DNA of 64,000 bases from Staphylococcus hominis subsp. hominis (GTDB taxonomy: Bacteria > Bacillota > Bacilli > Staphylococcales > Staphylococcaceae): NCBI RefSeq assembly GCF_002901845.1, contig NZ_PPQE01000030.1, positions 156,421 through 220,420 on the forward strand, read 5' to 3'. The notes beneath the pieces are model-generated. The model saw nothing but the letters and a program-made list of their open reading frames with translations, was not told the DNA's origin and made no database searches. Position numbers and translations under genes: made by a program. Positions 44,401 through 52,675 of the stretch are shown here, piece by piece (the first letter of the stretch is position 1; each line of letters begins with the position of its first letter).

Positions 44401-45163
44401 CGTTAGATCCCCACATAATGATATAAGAGGCATTGTACCAATCACTTGATTCAGGTACATCAGTTTGTTCACCCCAAATTTGAGGAGATGCAGGTGGTAA
44501 ATCAGCATACCAATCATAAAAACTTAACATTTCTCCGCCTAATAAATTAATAAAACGCGCACCAGATGCATAACTAATCATCGACATTGCTGGAATAGGT
44601 GTAAAACCAGCGATTCTATCCGGACCATCTTTTTTAATGGTATAAAGAATTTGTGCTGCGATAATATCTGTTACATCTTTCCAACTTGCACGTACATGTC
44701 CACCTTTACCACGTGCTTCCTTATATAATTTAGCTTTCTTTTCATCTTCGACGATAGATGCCCATGCAGCGATACGATTTCCATTATTGTCTTCAAGTGC
44801 TTCTGTCCATAGATCTAATAGTTTACCTCTAATGTAAGGATATTTCACACGAAGTGGGCTGTATTCATACCATGAAAATGACGCACCACGTGGACATCCA
44901 CGAGGTTCAAATTCAGGCATATCTGGACCGCAACTTGGATAGTCAATTTGTTGATTTTCCCACGTAATCACACCATTTTTAACGAAAACTTTCCACGAAC
45001 ACGATCCTGTACAGTTTACGCCATGTGTGGTTCTTACTACTTTATCGTGACTCCATCTTTCACGATACATTTTTTCCCATTCTCTACTTTTACTTTCTAA
45101 GACTGACCAATTTCCATTAAACGTTTCAGTTGGTTTGAAAAAGTTTAATCCGAATTTTCCCAT
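41480..45163 (-). CDS. narG: Respiratory nitrate reductase alpha subunit (molybdopterin)
   Basis: The protein has 1,227 residues. Near the N-terminus, THGVNCTGSCSWKVFVKNG supplies the His and Cys ligands of the FS0 [4Fe-4S] cluster. The bis-MGD domain includes the conserved YIIMWGSNVPLTRTPDAHFM and GAGINHWFNSDTIYRA, and the C-terminal MopB domain holds RMTATPLYSDIVLPAATWYE. No twin-arginine signal is present, as usual for cytoplasm-facing NarG. It is the first gene of narGHJI, with NreC- and Rex-like boxes upstream. Confidence 0.94.
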   Translation of the reverse strand: MGKFGLNFFKPTETFNGNWSVLESKSREWEKMYRERWSHDKVVRTTHGVNCTGSCSWKVFVKNGVITWENQQIDYPSCGPDMPEFEPRGCPRGASFSWYEYSPLRVKYPYIRGKLLDLWTEALEDNNGNRIAAWASIVEDEKKAKLYKEARGKGGHVRASWKDVTDIIAAQILYTIKKDGPDRIAGFTPIPAMSMISYASGARFINLLGGEMLSFYDWYADLPPASPQIWGEQTDVPESSDWYNASYIIMWGSNVPLTRTPDAHFMTEVRYKGAKVVSVAPDYAENVKFADNWLAPHPGTDAAVAQAMTHVILQEFYEDEPSDMFVNYAKQYTDMPFVLMLDEDENGYKAGRFLRASDLGIKSENGEWKPVIHDAISHRLVVPNGTMGQRWEEGKQWNLKLETEDGNKIDPALSVAEEDYELQTIQFPYFDSQGDGIFERPIPTKKVKLADGKEVRIATVYDLMASQYGIKRFGHELEAKSYEASESKYTPAWQENVTGIKQELVTQVAREFAQNAIDTKGRSMIIMGAGINHWFNSDTIYRAVLNLVLLCGCQGVNGGGWAHYVGQEKCRPIEGWNTVAFAKDWQGPPRLQNGTSWFYFATDQWKYEESNVDKLKSPLANNIKHQHPADYNVTAARLGWLPSYPQFNKNSLLFGEEARDAGDDSNEAILKRAIESVKNKETEFAIEDPDLRKNHPKTLFVWRSNLISSSAKGQEYFMKHLLGTRSGLMAEPNENDKPEEIKWREDTVGKLDLLVSLDFRMTATPLYSDIVLPAATWYEKHDLSSTDMHPFIHPFNPAIDPLWESRSDWDIYKTLSKAISEMAKDYLPGTFKDVVTTPLAHDSKQELGSEYGIVKDWSKGEVEGMPGKTMPNFSIVERDYTKIYDKYVTLGPLLEKGKVGAHGVSFSVKEEYEELKSMIGTWNDDDEHSVRNDRPRIDTARKVADAILNISSATNGKLSQKSYEDLENQTGMELKDISKKRASEKISFLNITAQPREVIPTAVFPGSNKNNRRYSPFTTNIERLVPFRTLTGRQSYYIDHEVFQQFGESLPVYKPTLPPMVFGARDKKVKGGQDALVLRYLTPHGKWNIHSTYQDNERMLTLFRGGPVVWLSNEDAEQHGINDNDWLEVYNRNGVVTARAVTSHRMPKGTMFMYHAQDKHIETPGSEITDTRGGSHNAPTRIHLKPTQLVGGYAQISYHFNYYGPIGNQRDVYVAVRKMKEVNWLED

Positions 45164-45237
45164 TTATATAAATCCTCCTACCTGCAAAGGTCATACGTTA
45201 CTTATGTTCAATGTTATTTAAAGAAATTTCATTTAAA

Positions 45238-45280
45238 TTGTACATTTTTTCACATGGTTTTTATATTAGGGAATTACCTA
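45238..45280 (-). promoter_or_regulatory. narG control region: Rex-like and NreC-like boxes
   Basis: TAGGGAATTACCTA (45267-45280) matches the NreC palindrome TAGGG-N4-CCCTA with one base changed. TTGTACATTTTTTCACAT (45238-45255) is an imperfect Rex site, lying between the NreC box and narG as a redox repressor site should. Both are 75 to 115 bases before the narG start. Confidence 0.6.
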
Positions 45281-45300
45281 TTTCATATAAAAGAATCCCT

Positions 45301-45345
45301 AAAAAAAGTGAGATAACACACGTTTTAAATATCGTGTTATCTCAC
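45301..45345 (-). terminator. Terminator at the end of the nir operon
   Basis: GTGAGATAACAC (45308-45319) pairs exactly with GTGTTATCTCAC (45334-45345), followed by seven T residues on the minus strand. It isolates narG from the siroheme gene. Confidence 0.85.
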
Positions 45346-45369
45346 TTATGACATTCGAAGCGTAAAGAA

Positions 45370-46320
45370 CTATACTTCAATATATTTAATATTTTGGTGC
45401 TGCGTTATAATCGATTCATATAAATACTTTTGAGAAGAATGATATGTTTCATCATATTGAATTAAGCATTTTAAATACTGTTGAGATAAGTCTTCTGCTT
45501 TGGAAAGTGCTAATTCTTTATTCCCTTTAATAACGTACAATGTTTCATCTATTGTTTGTTTTGAGTGTATAATCTTTTCGTCATCCATATAGTTAATGAT
45601 ATGGCCTAATATACAAATTCCTGGATCATGTTTAATATTAAGCTTAGATAATTGATATTCAATAGTGCTTAGTTTACCAACTACTATTGTTTCGTTATAA
45701 CACGTAGCATTAAAAATGATAGCAATATCATAATCTTCTTTAGTATATCTTCTAATTTGACTAATAATATAATTTAATCGTTTAATTCCCATATAAATTG
45801 CCAAAGTCCCACCATTAGCTAAATTACGTATATCCATGTCTTGATCAATATCATCTTTAAAATGACCTGTAGAAAATGTAACACTTGGTGCTACTGAACG
45901 CATCGTTAAACCTAAGTCTAATGAAGCTACCGCTGCACTCGCAGAAGTTACCCCAGGTACAATATCGTAGGCAATCTGATGTTCTTTTAAAATGTCTATT
46001 TCTTCAGTTACTCGTCCAAATACTGCTGGGTCTCCACCTTTTAAACGTACAACAACTTTATACTTTTTCGCTGCTGCTACTATTTTTAAATTAATATCTT
46101 CTTGTTGAATATGTTTAGTATAAGGTTTTTTTCCAACATCTATGATTTCAGTAGTTGGCTTTGTATATTGTAATATCAATGGATTGACAAGACGATCATA
46201 TAAAATAACATCTGCTTGACGAATTAATCGTTCTGCTTGTTTAGTTAGCAAATTAGGATTGCCAGGGCCAGCCCCAATTAAATATACTTTTCCAAATCCA
46301 CTATTAGTGACTAGAGACAT
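45370..46320 (-). CDS. cobA: Uroporphyrinogen-III C-methyltransferase (siroheme synthesis)
   Basis: The protein has 316 residues. Family motifs include KVYLIGAGPGNPNLLTKQAE, LYDRLVNP, VVRLKGGDPAVFGR and the SAM-binding TLAIYMGIKRL region. The methylase domain fills about residues 8-250; the 60-residue tail is not typical. It makes precorrin-2 from uroporphyrinogen III for the siroheme of NirB. The start overlaps the nirD stop, so it is coupled. In staphylococcal annotation the same gene appears as nasF, cysG-like or sumT. Confidence 0.88.
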   Translation of the reverse strand: MSLVTNSGFGKVYLIGAGPGNPNLLTKQAERLIRQADVILYDRLVNPLILQYTKPTTEIIDVGKKPYTKHIQQEDINLKIVAAAKKYKVVVRLKGGDPAVFGRVTEEIDILKEHQIAYDIVPGVTSASAAVASLDLGLTMRSVAPSVTFSTGHFKDDIDQDMDIRNLANGGTLAIYMGIKRLNYIISQIRRYTKEDYDIAIIFNATCYNETIVVGKLSTIEYQLSKLNIKHDPGICILGHIINYMDDEKIIHSKQTIDETLYVIKGNKELALSKAEDLSQQYLKCLIQYDETYHSSQKYLYESIITQHQNIKYIEV

Positions 46321-46616
46321 ATAAATACGTCTCCATCTTGAATTTCAACTTGATATGTTTCAACACAACCTGTATCAGGTTCTTGCACTTTACCCGTATT
46401 CAAATCAATTTTTTGATCGTGGAGTGGACAATAAACGTATTCTCCACTTACAGTACCTTCAGATAGCGGTCCTTCTTTATGTGGACACACATTATTAATA
46501 GCATGCACTTGTCCATTTTCTGTTAAAAATATACCGATTTGTTTATCTTTAACAATAACCTTTTTACCAATTAATGGTGTTAATTCATCCATAGTTGTTA
46601 CTTTAACTTTTTCCAT
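46311..46616 (-). CDS. nirD: Nitrite reductase small subunit NirD (Rieske-like)
   Basis: ATG at 46614-46616 is preferred, eight bases after GAGGA; this gives 101 residues, while the longer ORF overlaps the nirB stop. The Rieske ligands are CPHKEGPLSEG and YCPLHDQKI (C-x-H ... C-x2-H). It works with NirB in NADH-dependent reduction of nitrite to ammonium. Confidence 0.9.
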   Translation of the reverse strand: MEKVKVTTMDELTPLIGKKVIVKDKQIGIFLTENGQVHAINNVCPHKEGPLSEGTVSGEYVYCPLHDQKIDLNTGKVQEPDTGCVETYQVEIQDGDVFICL

Positions 46617-46627
46617 TACACTCATCC

Positions 46628-49033
46628 TCACACTTTCTCGACATCAAATATTTTTTGTGCTTCTTTATTTTCAACAATAGCTTCCCAAGGTTCTTCTTCA
46701 AGTGCTTGTTTTGCATCCATAATTCTATCAAAAAGTTCTTTTTGACGTTGTTCATCTAAAAGCACTTCTTTAACATGATCAAATCCTAGTCGTTTAAGCC
46801 ATGGTGCTGTTCGTTCAGCATATATTCCAGTCTCTCTGTAATATTGCATAAGCGCACCGCACAGTTGTACCACTTGATCTTCAGTTTCAACAGTAGTGAG
46901 TAATTGACCTACAGTGACCTCTGTGCCACCGTTACCACCAATATAAATTTGATAGCCATTTTCTACTGAAATGACACCAAAGTCTTTAACACCTGATTCT
47001 ACACAGCTTCTTGGACAACCAGAGACACCCATTTTAAATTTATGAGGTGTGTCGATATATTCAAATGTTTTTTCTAATCGAATACCTAAACGTGTCGTAT
47101 ATTGTGTACCAAATCGACAGAATTCCTTACCAACACAACTTTTCACAGAACGCGTTTTCTTACCATATGCAGAGGCAGAACGCATACCTAAATCTTTCCA
47201 AACCTTTGGTAACTCATCTTTTTTAAGACCATATAATCCTACACGCTGAGACCCTGTTACTTTAACAAGAGGCACGTTATATTTTTTCGCTACTTCACCT
47301 AAACGAATTAATTGGTCAGCATCTGTGACACCACCACGCATTTGTGGAATCACTGAGAAAGTACCATCATTTTGAATATTTGCATGATAACGTTCGTTCG
47401 CAAATCTTGATGCTTTTTCATCTTGGTGTTCATGAGGATATACCATATTTAGATAATAGTTGATAGCTGGGCGACATTTTGGACAACCATTCTTATCTTT
47501 AAAATCAAGTACGTGACGAACTTCTTTTGACGTTTTTAAACCTTTAGCTCTAATTTGGGTAACAATTTCATCACGTGTCAAATCAGTACATGCACAAATA
47601 CCTGTTGGTTTAGCAGCTACAAATTCATCACCTAATGTACATTTTAGTATTTCTCCAATTTGTCCTTTACATTTACCACAAGAATTTCCTGCTTTGGTTG
47701 TTTTTGTAACCTCATCTACAGTAGTCAACCCTTTTGTTGTAATTGCGTTGACAATCGTACCTTTATCTACACCATTACAACCACAAATTGTTTCATCATC
47801 AGGCATATCTGCTATTGAAATTCCACTTTCTTCTCCGCCTTTATGAAGAAGTGACACTAGTGTATAGTCCTCTAATGATTCATGTTTTTTCATCATATTA
47901 TAAAATCTTGAACCATCATCTGTATCACCATATAAAACGGCACCTACCACTCGACCCTCACTTAGATAGACTTTTTTGTAAATATTATCTACACTGTTAA
48001 AGATTTCGATGCCATGTACAGTGTCATCTTCAACGATTTGTCCTGCACTATATAAATCACAGCCTGATACTTTTAAAGACGTAAATGTCGTAGATCCTTT
48101 ATATCCTTCAGTCTCTTTACCTGTTAAATAATCAGCAAGCACTTTACCTTGTTCATAAAGAGGTGCAACTAAACCATATACTTTATCATTGTGTTCCGCG
48201 CATTCACCCACAGCATAGATATGTTCATCAGATGTTTGTAAGTAATCATTAACGACGATACCTCGATTCACTTCTAATCCCGCTTCACGAGCTACTTCGG
48301 TAAATGGACGTATACCAACAGCCATAACGACTAAATCTGTTTCTATTACTCTACCATCAGCTAGCTTAATAGCTTCTACATCATCTGTTCCTATAATTTC
48401 TTTAGAATTTGCTTGTAGTTCGATATGCATACCTTGACGCTCTAAATCAGCTTTTAACATATCTCCAGCTTTACGGTCTAATTGCATTTCCATCAGCCAT
48501 TCTGCTAAGTGAAGAACTGTTACATCCATACCTTGATCCATTAATCCTCTTGCACATTCTAATCCAAGAAGACCTCCACCAATAACAATGGCACGTCGTT
48601 TTGTTTTAGCAATTTCAATCATACGCTCAGTATCTTCAATTGTGCGCCAACCGATGACACTTGGTAATTCTGATCCAGGTATAGGTAAAACAAATGCCTT
48701 TGAACCAGTCGCAAAGATACAGATATCATAAGCTACAGTGATACCTTTAGATGTAGTGACAGTTTTGGATTGTCTATCTACTTTTTCAACTGGATCATCT
48801 ACAATTAGTTCAATATGATGTTCTTTATACCAGTCATAAGTGTTCATAATCGTTTCTTCGACTGTCATTTTCTTTTGTAAAATGTTGGATAACATGATTC
48901 GATTATAATTAGGATAAGGTTCTTTACCAATAATTGTAATGTCAAATTGAGAATCTGAACGTTTTAAAATTTCTTCAATTGTTCTTAAACCAGCCATACC
49001 ATTACCAATCATTACGAGTTTTTGTTTAGCCAT
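46628..49033 (-). CDS. nirB: NADH-dependent nitrite reductase large subunit NirB
   Basis: ATG at 49031-49033 follows AAAGGGG and gives 801 residues, the usual length; an ATG 14 codons earlier lacks a site. Domains in order: FAD/NADH oxidoreductase (VMIGNGMAGLRTIEEIL; AIVIGGGLLGLECARGL), BFD-like [2Fe-2S] domains (ETICGCNGVDKGTIV, CGKCKG), and the siroheme-[4Fe-4S] reductase with SCVGKEFCRFG and GCPRSCVESG. It reduces nitrite to ammonium in the cytoplasm, detoxifying nitrate-respiration product. Confidence 0.94.
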   Translation of the reverse strand: MAKQKLVMIGNGMAGLRTIEEILKRSDSQFDITIIGKEPYPNYNRIMLSNILQKKMTVEETIMNTYDWYKEHHIELIVDDPVEKVDRQSKTVTTSKGITVAYDICIFATGSKAFVLPIPGSELPSVIGWRTIEDTERMIEIAKTKRRAIVIGGGLLGLECARGLMDQGMDVTVLHLAEWLMEMQLDRKAGDMLKADLERQGMHIELQANSKEIIGTDDVEAIKLADGRVIETDLVVMAVGIRPFTEVAREAGLEVNRGIVVNDYLQTSDEHIYAVGECAEHNDKVYGLVAPLYEQGKVLADYLTGKETEGYKGSTTFTSLKVSGCDLYSAGQIVEDDTVHGIEIFNSVDNIYKKVYLSEGRVVGAVLYGDTDDGSRFYNMMKKHESLEDYTLVSLLHKGGEESGISIADMPDDETICGCNGVDKGTIVNAITTKGLTTVDEVTKTTKAGNSCGKCKGQIGEILKCTLGDEFVAAKPTGICACTDLTRDEIVTQIRAKGLKTSKEVRHVLDFKDKNGCPKCRPAINYYLNMVYPHEHQDEKASRFANERYHANIQNDGTFSVIPQMRGGVTDADQLIRLGEVAKKYNVPLVKVTGSQRVGLYGLKKDELPKVWKDLGMRSASAYGKKTRSVKSCVGKEFCRFGTQYTTRLGIRLEKTFEYIDTPHKFKMGVSGCPRSCVESGVKDFGVISVENGYQIYIGGNGGTEVTVGQLLTTVETEDQVVQLCGALMQYYRETGIYAERTAPWLKRLGFDHVKEVLLDEQRQKELFDRIMDAKQALEEEPWEAIVENKEAQKIFDVEKV

Positions 49034-49131
49034 ATCAATACCCCTTTTATTACATTTAATTATTATTAACTTCAAATATTTTTGAACTCACTATTCTTTA
49101 CAAGGCTATTTTATACCATATTCTTTTAAAA

Positions 49132-49176
49132 TTGTGATTATTTTCACATTTAAATGTAAAATCGGGGATTTCCCTA
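49132..49176 (-). promoter_or_regulatory. nirB control region: Rex-like and NreC-like boxes
   Basis: TTGTGATTATTTTCACAT (49132-49149) is a good Rex site, with symmetric TTGTGA and TCACA halves. CGGGGATTTCCCTA (49163-49176) matches the NreC palindrome (GGG-ATTT-CCCTA). Order and spacing repeat those upstream of narG: Rex box nearer the gene, NreC box about 12 bases further up. Confidence 0.65.
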
Positions 49177-49189
49177 ATAAAAAACACCT

Positions 49190-49232
49190 TCCATTACATA
49201 AGTGAGAATTTAGCACTCATATAATGAAAGAT
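49190..49232 (-). terminator. Terminator-like hairpin after nirR
   Basis: CATTACATAAGTGA and CACTCATATAATG form an imperfect stem, with AAGGTGTTTTTTATT following on the minus strand. It would separate the chelatase gene from the nirB promoter. Confidence 0.65.
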
Positions 49233-49243
49233 GTATGTAGTTA

Positions 49244-49957
49244 CTATACTGTTAATTCTTTTAATCGCTCTCGAATAATCGATTTTAAAATAGGGTCGAA
49301 ATTAATAGACGGAGTCATGTGCAATTCATTAGCAATATCCATCTCTGATATAAGACCTTTTACTTTATTAACTAAACGTCCATCATATAAAAACATTGGG
49401 ACCACAATAAGATGACGATATTGTCTTGAAAGTTGATTTAAATCATTTTTAAACGTAATATCTCCATATAACGTACGGCAATATATCGGTTTATCTTGCT
49501 TTAACTTAGTACTAAATTCTTTTAGTTCATCATGTGCTTTAGTATAAGAAAAGCTACCATGTGCAATCAATACAACTGCCACATCTGACTCTTCTTTTAT
49601 ATCCACATCATTAATACGTTGTTCTACTAAATCTACCATATATGGATGCGTACCAAGAGGTGCACTAATTTCATAGGTTATATTTGGATGTGCTTGTTTA
49701 ATGTTTCTTAACATCTCTGGAATGTCTACAATATAATGCATAGCTGAAAATATAAGTAAAGGTACAACTTTAAATTGCGTTTCTCCTTTTTCTATTAAAT
49801 TAATAATCGTATTTTCAACACTTTTTTCTTCACTTTCAATAAAAGCAAGCTCATAAGCGTAAGTTTCATCTTGTAATAAACTATCTATAAATTCACCGAG
49901 TGCTTTATTTTGATCTCCTTTTCTCATGCCATGAGCTACTAGAATATTCGCAACCAA
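49244..49957 (-). CDS. nirR: CbiX-type sirohydrochlorin ferrochelatase (NirR/SirB-like)
   Basis: The protein has 237 residues in two CbiX-like halves, each starting with a chelatase histidine: NILVAHGMRKGDQNKALGEF and VAVVLIAHGSFSYTKAHDEL. A further VVPLLIFSAMHYIVDIPEML fits the first half. It should insert iron into sirohydrochlorin, completing siroheme for NirB with the methyltransferase. The staphylococcal gene at this place is named nirR and was once thought a regulator; the sequence shows an enzyme. Confidence 0.82.
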   Translation of the reverse strand: MVANILVAHGMRKGDQNKALGEFIDSLLQDETYAYELAFIESEEKSVENTIINLIEKGETQFKVVPLLIFSAMHYIVDIPEMLRNIKQAHPNITYEISAPLGTHPYMVDLVEQRINDVDIKEESDVAVVLIAHGSFSYTKAHDELKEFSTKLKQDKPIYCRTLYGDITFKNDLNQLSRQYRHLIVVPMFLYDGRLVNKVKGLISEMDIANELHMTPSINFDPILKSIIRERLKELTV

Positions 49958-50034
49958 ATGGTTTCCCCCTTATTATTTTAATGTTGATTAAAATAATAAG
50001 ATTTTCTGAATATTAAGTCAATATGTTGGGGATT

Positions 50035-50068
50035 AAAAGAGCGGAAATGTCTCTCGATATTTCCGCTC
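50035..50068 (-). terminator. Terminator after nirC
   Basis: GAGCGGAAAT (50039-50048) is exactly complementary to ATTTCCGCTC (50059-50068), followed on the minus strand by a TTTTAATC stretch. Confidence 0.8.
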
Positions 50069-50081
50069 TTTGATCGTCTTA

Positions 50082-50900
50082 CTATGCTTTTATACTGTCT
50101 CTTTTTCCGTTTAAATAGGCATAAACAAGCCCTACAAAAATACCTCCACCAATATAGTTACCTACAAAAGCAAATACGATATTTTTTAGCACATCTATCC
50201 ATGATAATGCATCACTATTATAAAAAATCATTCCTGCATATAATCCAGCATTAAATACAACGTGTTCATATCCCATAAATACAAATACTATAACACCAAC
50301 AGCAATGAAAAATGCGCGAGCTAAACCTTCTTTAAAAAGCATTGAAACATAAATACCAATATTAATAAAGAAGTTACAGAATATCCCTTTGATAAGAATA
50401 TTTAACCAAGTTGATTCTACCGTTTTTAAATGTACTGTTTTACTTAGACTTGCAACCATTTCAGGTGTCATCACATGTGTACCCTTCATTAATAAGAATA
50501 AAATAAATCCACCTATCATATTTCCAATGAAACAAAATAAGAATATGTATAACACTTTTTTAACTGTAATAACTTTGTAGTACCATCCGATAGTTAAATA
50601 CATAAAATTACTAGTCAGTAATTCTGAATTAGTTAGAACAATGAGAACTAAAGCTAAACTAAATGAAATCGCTCCTAATAAATTAACAAGGCCATCATTT
50701 GTTCCTGCAAACTGTGTTTTGATTGCTAACATAAATACTGTAACAATAGCTAATAAAAATCCTGACATCATTGACTTTAGTAAATATCGTCCAGGTGTTT
50801 GAGTTGCCATAACTTCTTTCATTTGTACCTGTCTTACAGCCGCTTTAATAAGATCTTTTGTAGTATATGTATCTTCAATTGTTGTATGGTTACTTGTCAT
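50082..50900 (-). CDS. nirC: Formate/nitrite transporter (FNT family)
   Basis: The protein has 272 residues with six membrane helices. FNT features include the pseudo-repeats around LTNSELLTSNFMYLTIGWYY, ILIKGIFCNFFINIGIYVSM and FVFMGYEHVVFNAGLYAGMI with the central histidine. It is a pentameric channel that moves nitrite or formate. Its position before nirR and nirBD favours nitrite. The N-terminal 40 residues are charged and cytoplasmic. Confidence 0.88.
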   Translation of the reverse strand: MTSNHTTIEDTYTTKDLIKAAVRQVQMKEVMATQTPGRYLLKSMMSGFLLAIVTVFMLAIKTQFAGTNDGLVNLLGAISFSLALVLIVLTNSELLTSNFMYLTIGWYYKVITVKKVLYIFLFCFIGNMIGGFILFLLMKGTHVMTPEMVASLSKTVHLKTVESTWLNILIKGIFCNFFINIGIYVSMLFKEGLARAFFIAVGVIVFVFMGYEHVVFNAGLYAGMIFYNSDALSWIDVLKNIVFAFVGNYIGGGIFVGLVYAYLNGKRDSIKA

Positions 50901-50970
50901 ATTCCCTCTCCTTAATTCATTTATAATTTTATATTATATATAGTGAAGTGCATTTTGAATAGAGGAGATT

Positions 50971-51016
50971 AAAAAAGAGCAATATATGGAGGTTTATTTT
51001 CCATATCTTGCTCTTG
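50971..51016 (-). terminator. Terminator after the 60-residue membrane protein gene
   Basis: AAGAGCAA (50975-50982) pairs with TTGCTCTT (51008-51015) and the stem continues inward as ATATGGA/CCATAT. A T6 run follows on the minus strand. Confidence 0.75.
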
Positions 51017-51024
51017 TCATGATA

Positions 51025-51207
51025 TTAATGTGCTTTTTTTAATTTTGAAAAATAACGTAATCCTGAAGCAAAAATACCATAGCCTAATGCCGTTCTTAAA
51101 ATATATTTTATGACGCCATTATTTAAACACTTTGAATTAATTAATAATGTTGGAATTAAAGTACTAATTGAAAATAATCCCAGCACTTTTAAATATCTTT
51201 CTTTCAT
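51025..51207 (-). CDS. Small membrane protein of unknown function
   Basis: The protein has 60 residues with GAGG eight to ten bases before the ATG. Two hydrophobic segments, VLGLFSISTLIPTLLI and ILRTALGYGIFASGLRYF, suggest a helical hairpin with a basic C-terminus (SKLKKAH). It is transcribed alone. No family is recognised. Confidence 0.6.
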   Translation of the reverse strand: MKERYLKVLGLFSISTLIPTLLINSKCLNNGVIKYILRTALGYGIFASGLRYFSKLKKAH

Positions 51208-51278
51208 ACTATATCATCCTCTTTTCAACATTATTATAACTTAAAAGTTCAATTTAAATTTGACATCCTCGTGACGAT

Positions 51279-51749
51279 TTATTCATTAAGTAAGGCTTCT
51301 AGTTGATCTAATGTTGAATTCATACCTGCTTCTATTCCCATATCTACCGCTTGTTGAGCTGCTTCTTTAGTTGGAAACATTGACGTAGATGTAACAGTAG
51401 TCATTTGTTTATTATCTGAATTAAAATTGATTGAAATATGCATACCAGGTAAACGCGTATCTTTTTCTCCCTCAGGTGTAGCAAAGTAATCAAAGTATTC
51501 AAGATACTTCGGACGATCCACTTTTCGATATTCAGTTAATGTATAGCTTGTCTGTTCTGAGGTTTCTATAGCAAAGAAGGATTCCCCGCCTTCTTCAGTA
51601 TTAAAACGATATACTTTTGTCTTAGCGCCTTGAGGATGAAACCATCGCTCAAATAACGATGGATTTGTATAGGCATCAAATACATCATTGATAGGAGCTT
51701 TAAATGTTCTTTTAAAAATAATTTTATTTTCTTTTACTTCAATTGACAT
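51279..51749 (-). CDS. AHSA1/SRPBCC-fold protein
   Basis: The protein has 156 residues. KRTFKAPINDVFDAYTNPSL then FERWFHPQGAKTKV and LEALLNE are the marks of the activator of Hsp90 homologue 1-like (START/SRPBCC) family, which bind hydrophobic ligands. GGAGAG precedes the ATG. The true ligand is unknown. Confidence 0.82.
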   Translation of the reverse strand: MSIEVKENKIIFKRTFKAPINDVFDAYTNPSLFERWFHPQGAKTKVYRFNTEEGGESFFAIETSEQTSYTLTEYRKVDRPKYLEYFDYFATPEGEKDTRLPGMHISINFNSDNKQMTTVTSTSMFPTKEAAQQAVDMGIEAGMNSTLDQLEALLNE

Positions 51750-51814
51750 CGTTATCTCTCCTGATTTTTAAAATGATAATTCCTATAGTTTAGCAACTAT
51801 TATATTTTAAGACA

Positions 51815-51850
51815 ATAAAAAAACAGGCAAAGTTAGAACCTTGCCTGTTT
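51815..51850 (-). terminator. Terminator after the yceI gene
   Basis: AAACAGGCAA (51821-51830) is exactly complementary to TTGCCTGTTT (51841-51850), with T-rich sequence on both sides. Confidence 0.85.
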
Positions 51851-51860
51851 TTTAACTTTA

Positions 51861-52376
51861 TTATTCTTCAATAGGAAATTCTAAATCGAATTCCACATTT
51901 AATATTTTACCTAATAAAAAACCGCCAGTTTCTAATGGTTGGTTAAATGTAACACCATATTTTTCACGATCAAGTTCACCAGTAATAACTAAACCTGCTG
52001 TATTCTTATTATTAAGTGGGTTTAAGCTAATACCTTTATAATCTAAATCAAATGTTTCTTTTTGTGTTTGATCTTTAATTGTTACATTACCAGTAACTGA
52101 ATGATCATCAACACTAATAATTTCAAATTTAATTTCAGGATATTGTTCAACGTTTAAGAAATCTTCACTTTTAAGATGATTATCACGATCTTCTACTTTA
52201 GTATCAATAGAATTAGCTTGAACAGTAAAAGTTCCTTTTAAAGAACTTAAATCATGAAAGTCACCTGTAATATCTGCATCAAAATCGTTAAAACGTCCTT
52301 TTACATTACTAATTACAAGGTGTTGTATTGAGAAATTCACACCTGAATGAACTGGATCTAAATTAAAGTTAGCCAT
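51861..52376 (-). CDS. YceI-family lipid-binding protein
   Basis: The protein has 171 residues. NLDPVHSGVNFSIQHLVISN, KGRFNDFDADI, DRDNHLKSEDFLNVEQYPEI and the closing REKYGVTFN are classic YceI motifs; the fold is a lipocalin-like barrel that binds polyisoprenoids. There is no signal peptide, so it is cytoplasmic. A good GGAGG site lies eight bases before the ATG. The 299 bases upstream hold no gene. Confidence 0.88.
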   Translation of the reverse strand: MANFNLDPVHSGVNFSIQHLVISNVKGRFNDFDADITGDFHDLSSLKGTFTVQANSIDTKVEDRDNHLKSEDFLNVEQYPEIKFEIISVDDHSVTGNVTIKDQTQKETFDLDYKGISLNPLNNKNTAGLVITGELDREKYGVTFNQPLETGGFLLGKILNVEFDLEFPIEE

Positions 52377-52629
52377 TTATTTTCCCTCCAATAGTGAAAT
52401 GATAAAATAATATTATTCAATTTATTTATCTTTTACTTTGATATAATTATTATACTTAGTATATTAAATAAATCTAACAAAAATTACAAACTAAGCGACT
52501 TAATTAAAATATATTAATTGTGCTGATTTTGTTTCTTTTATTTGTATTCCCTTTTTTTATAAAAATAATGATTTTGAATGTAAAATTTTTAAATATGTCT
52601 TAAACGATATAAAAACATAATTAAAAGAC

Positions 52630-52670
52630 CTAATTTAATATTTAAACAACATTAAGTTAGATCTTTTGTA
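52630..52670 (-). terminator. Terminator after dsbA
   Basis: AAAAGACCTAA and TTAGATCTTTT form a stem with a mismatched base around an AT-rich loop, just past the dsbA stop codon. Confidence 0.55.
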
Positions 52671-52675
52671 TTATG

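Noticed and set aside
49206-49222. A CIRCE heat-shock element (TTAGCACTC) near nirR
   Set aside because: Only one half is present; the matching GAGTGCTAA is absent, and the sequence belongs to a terminator-like hairpin.
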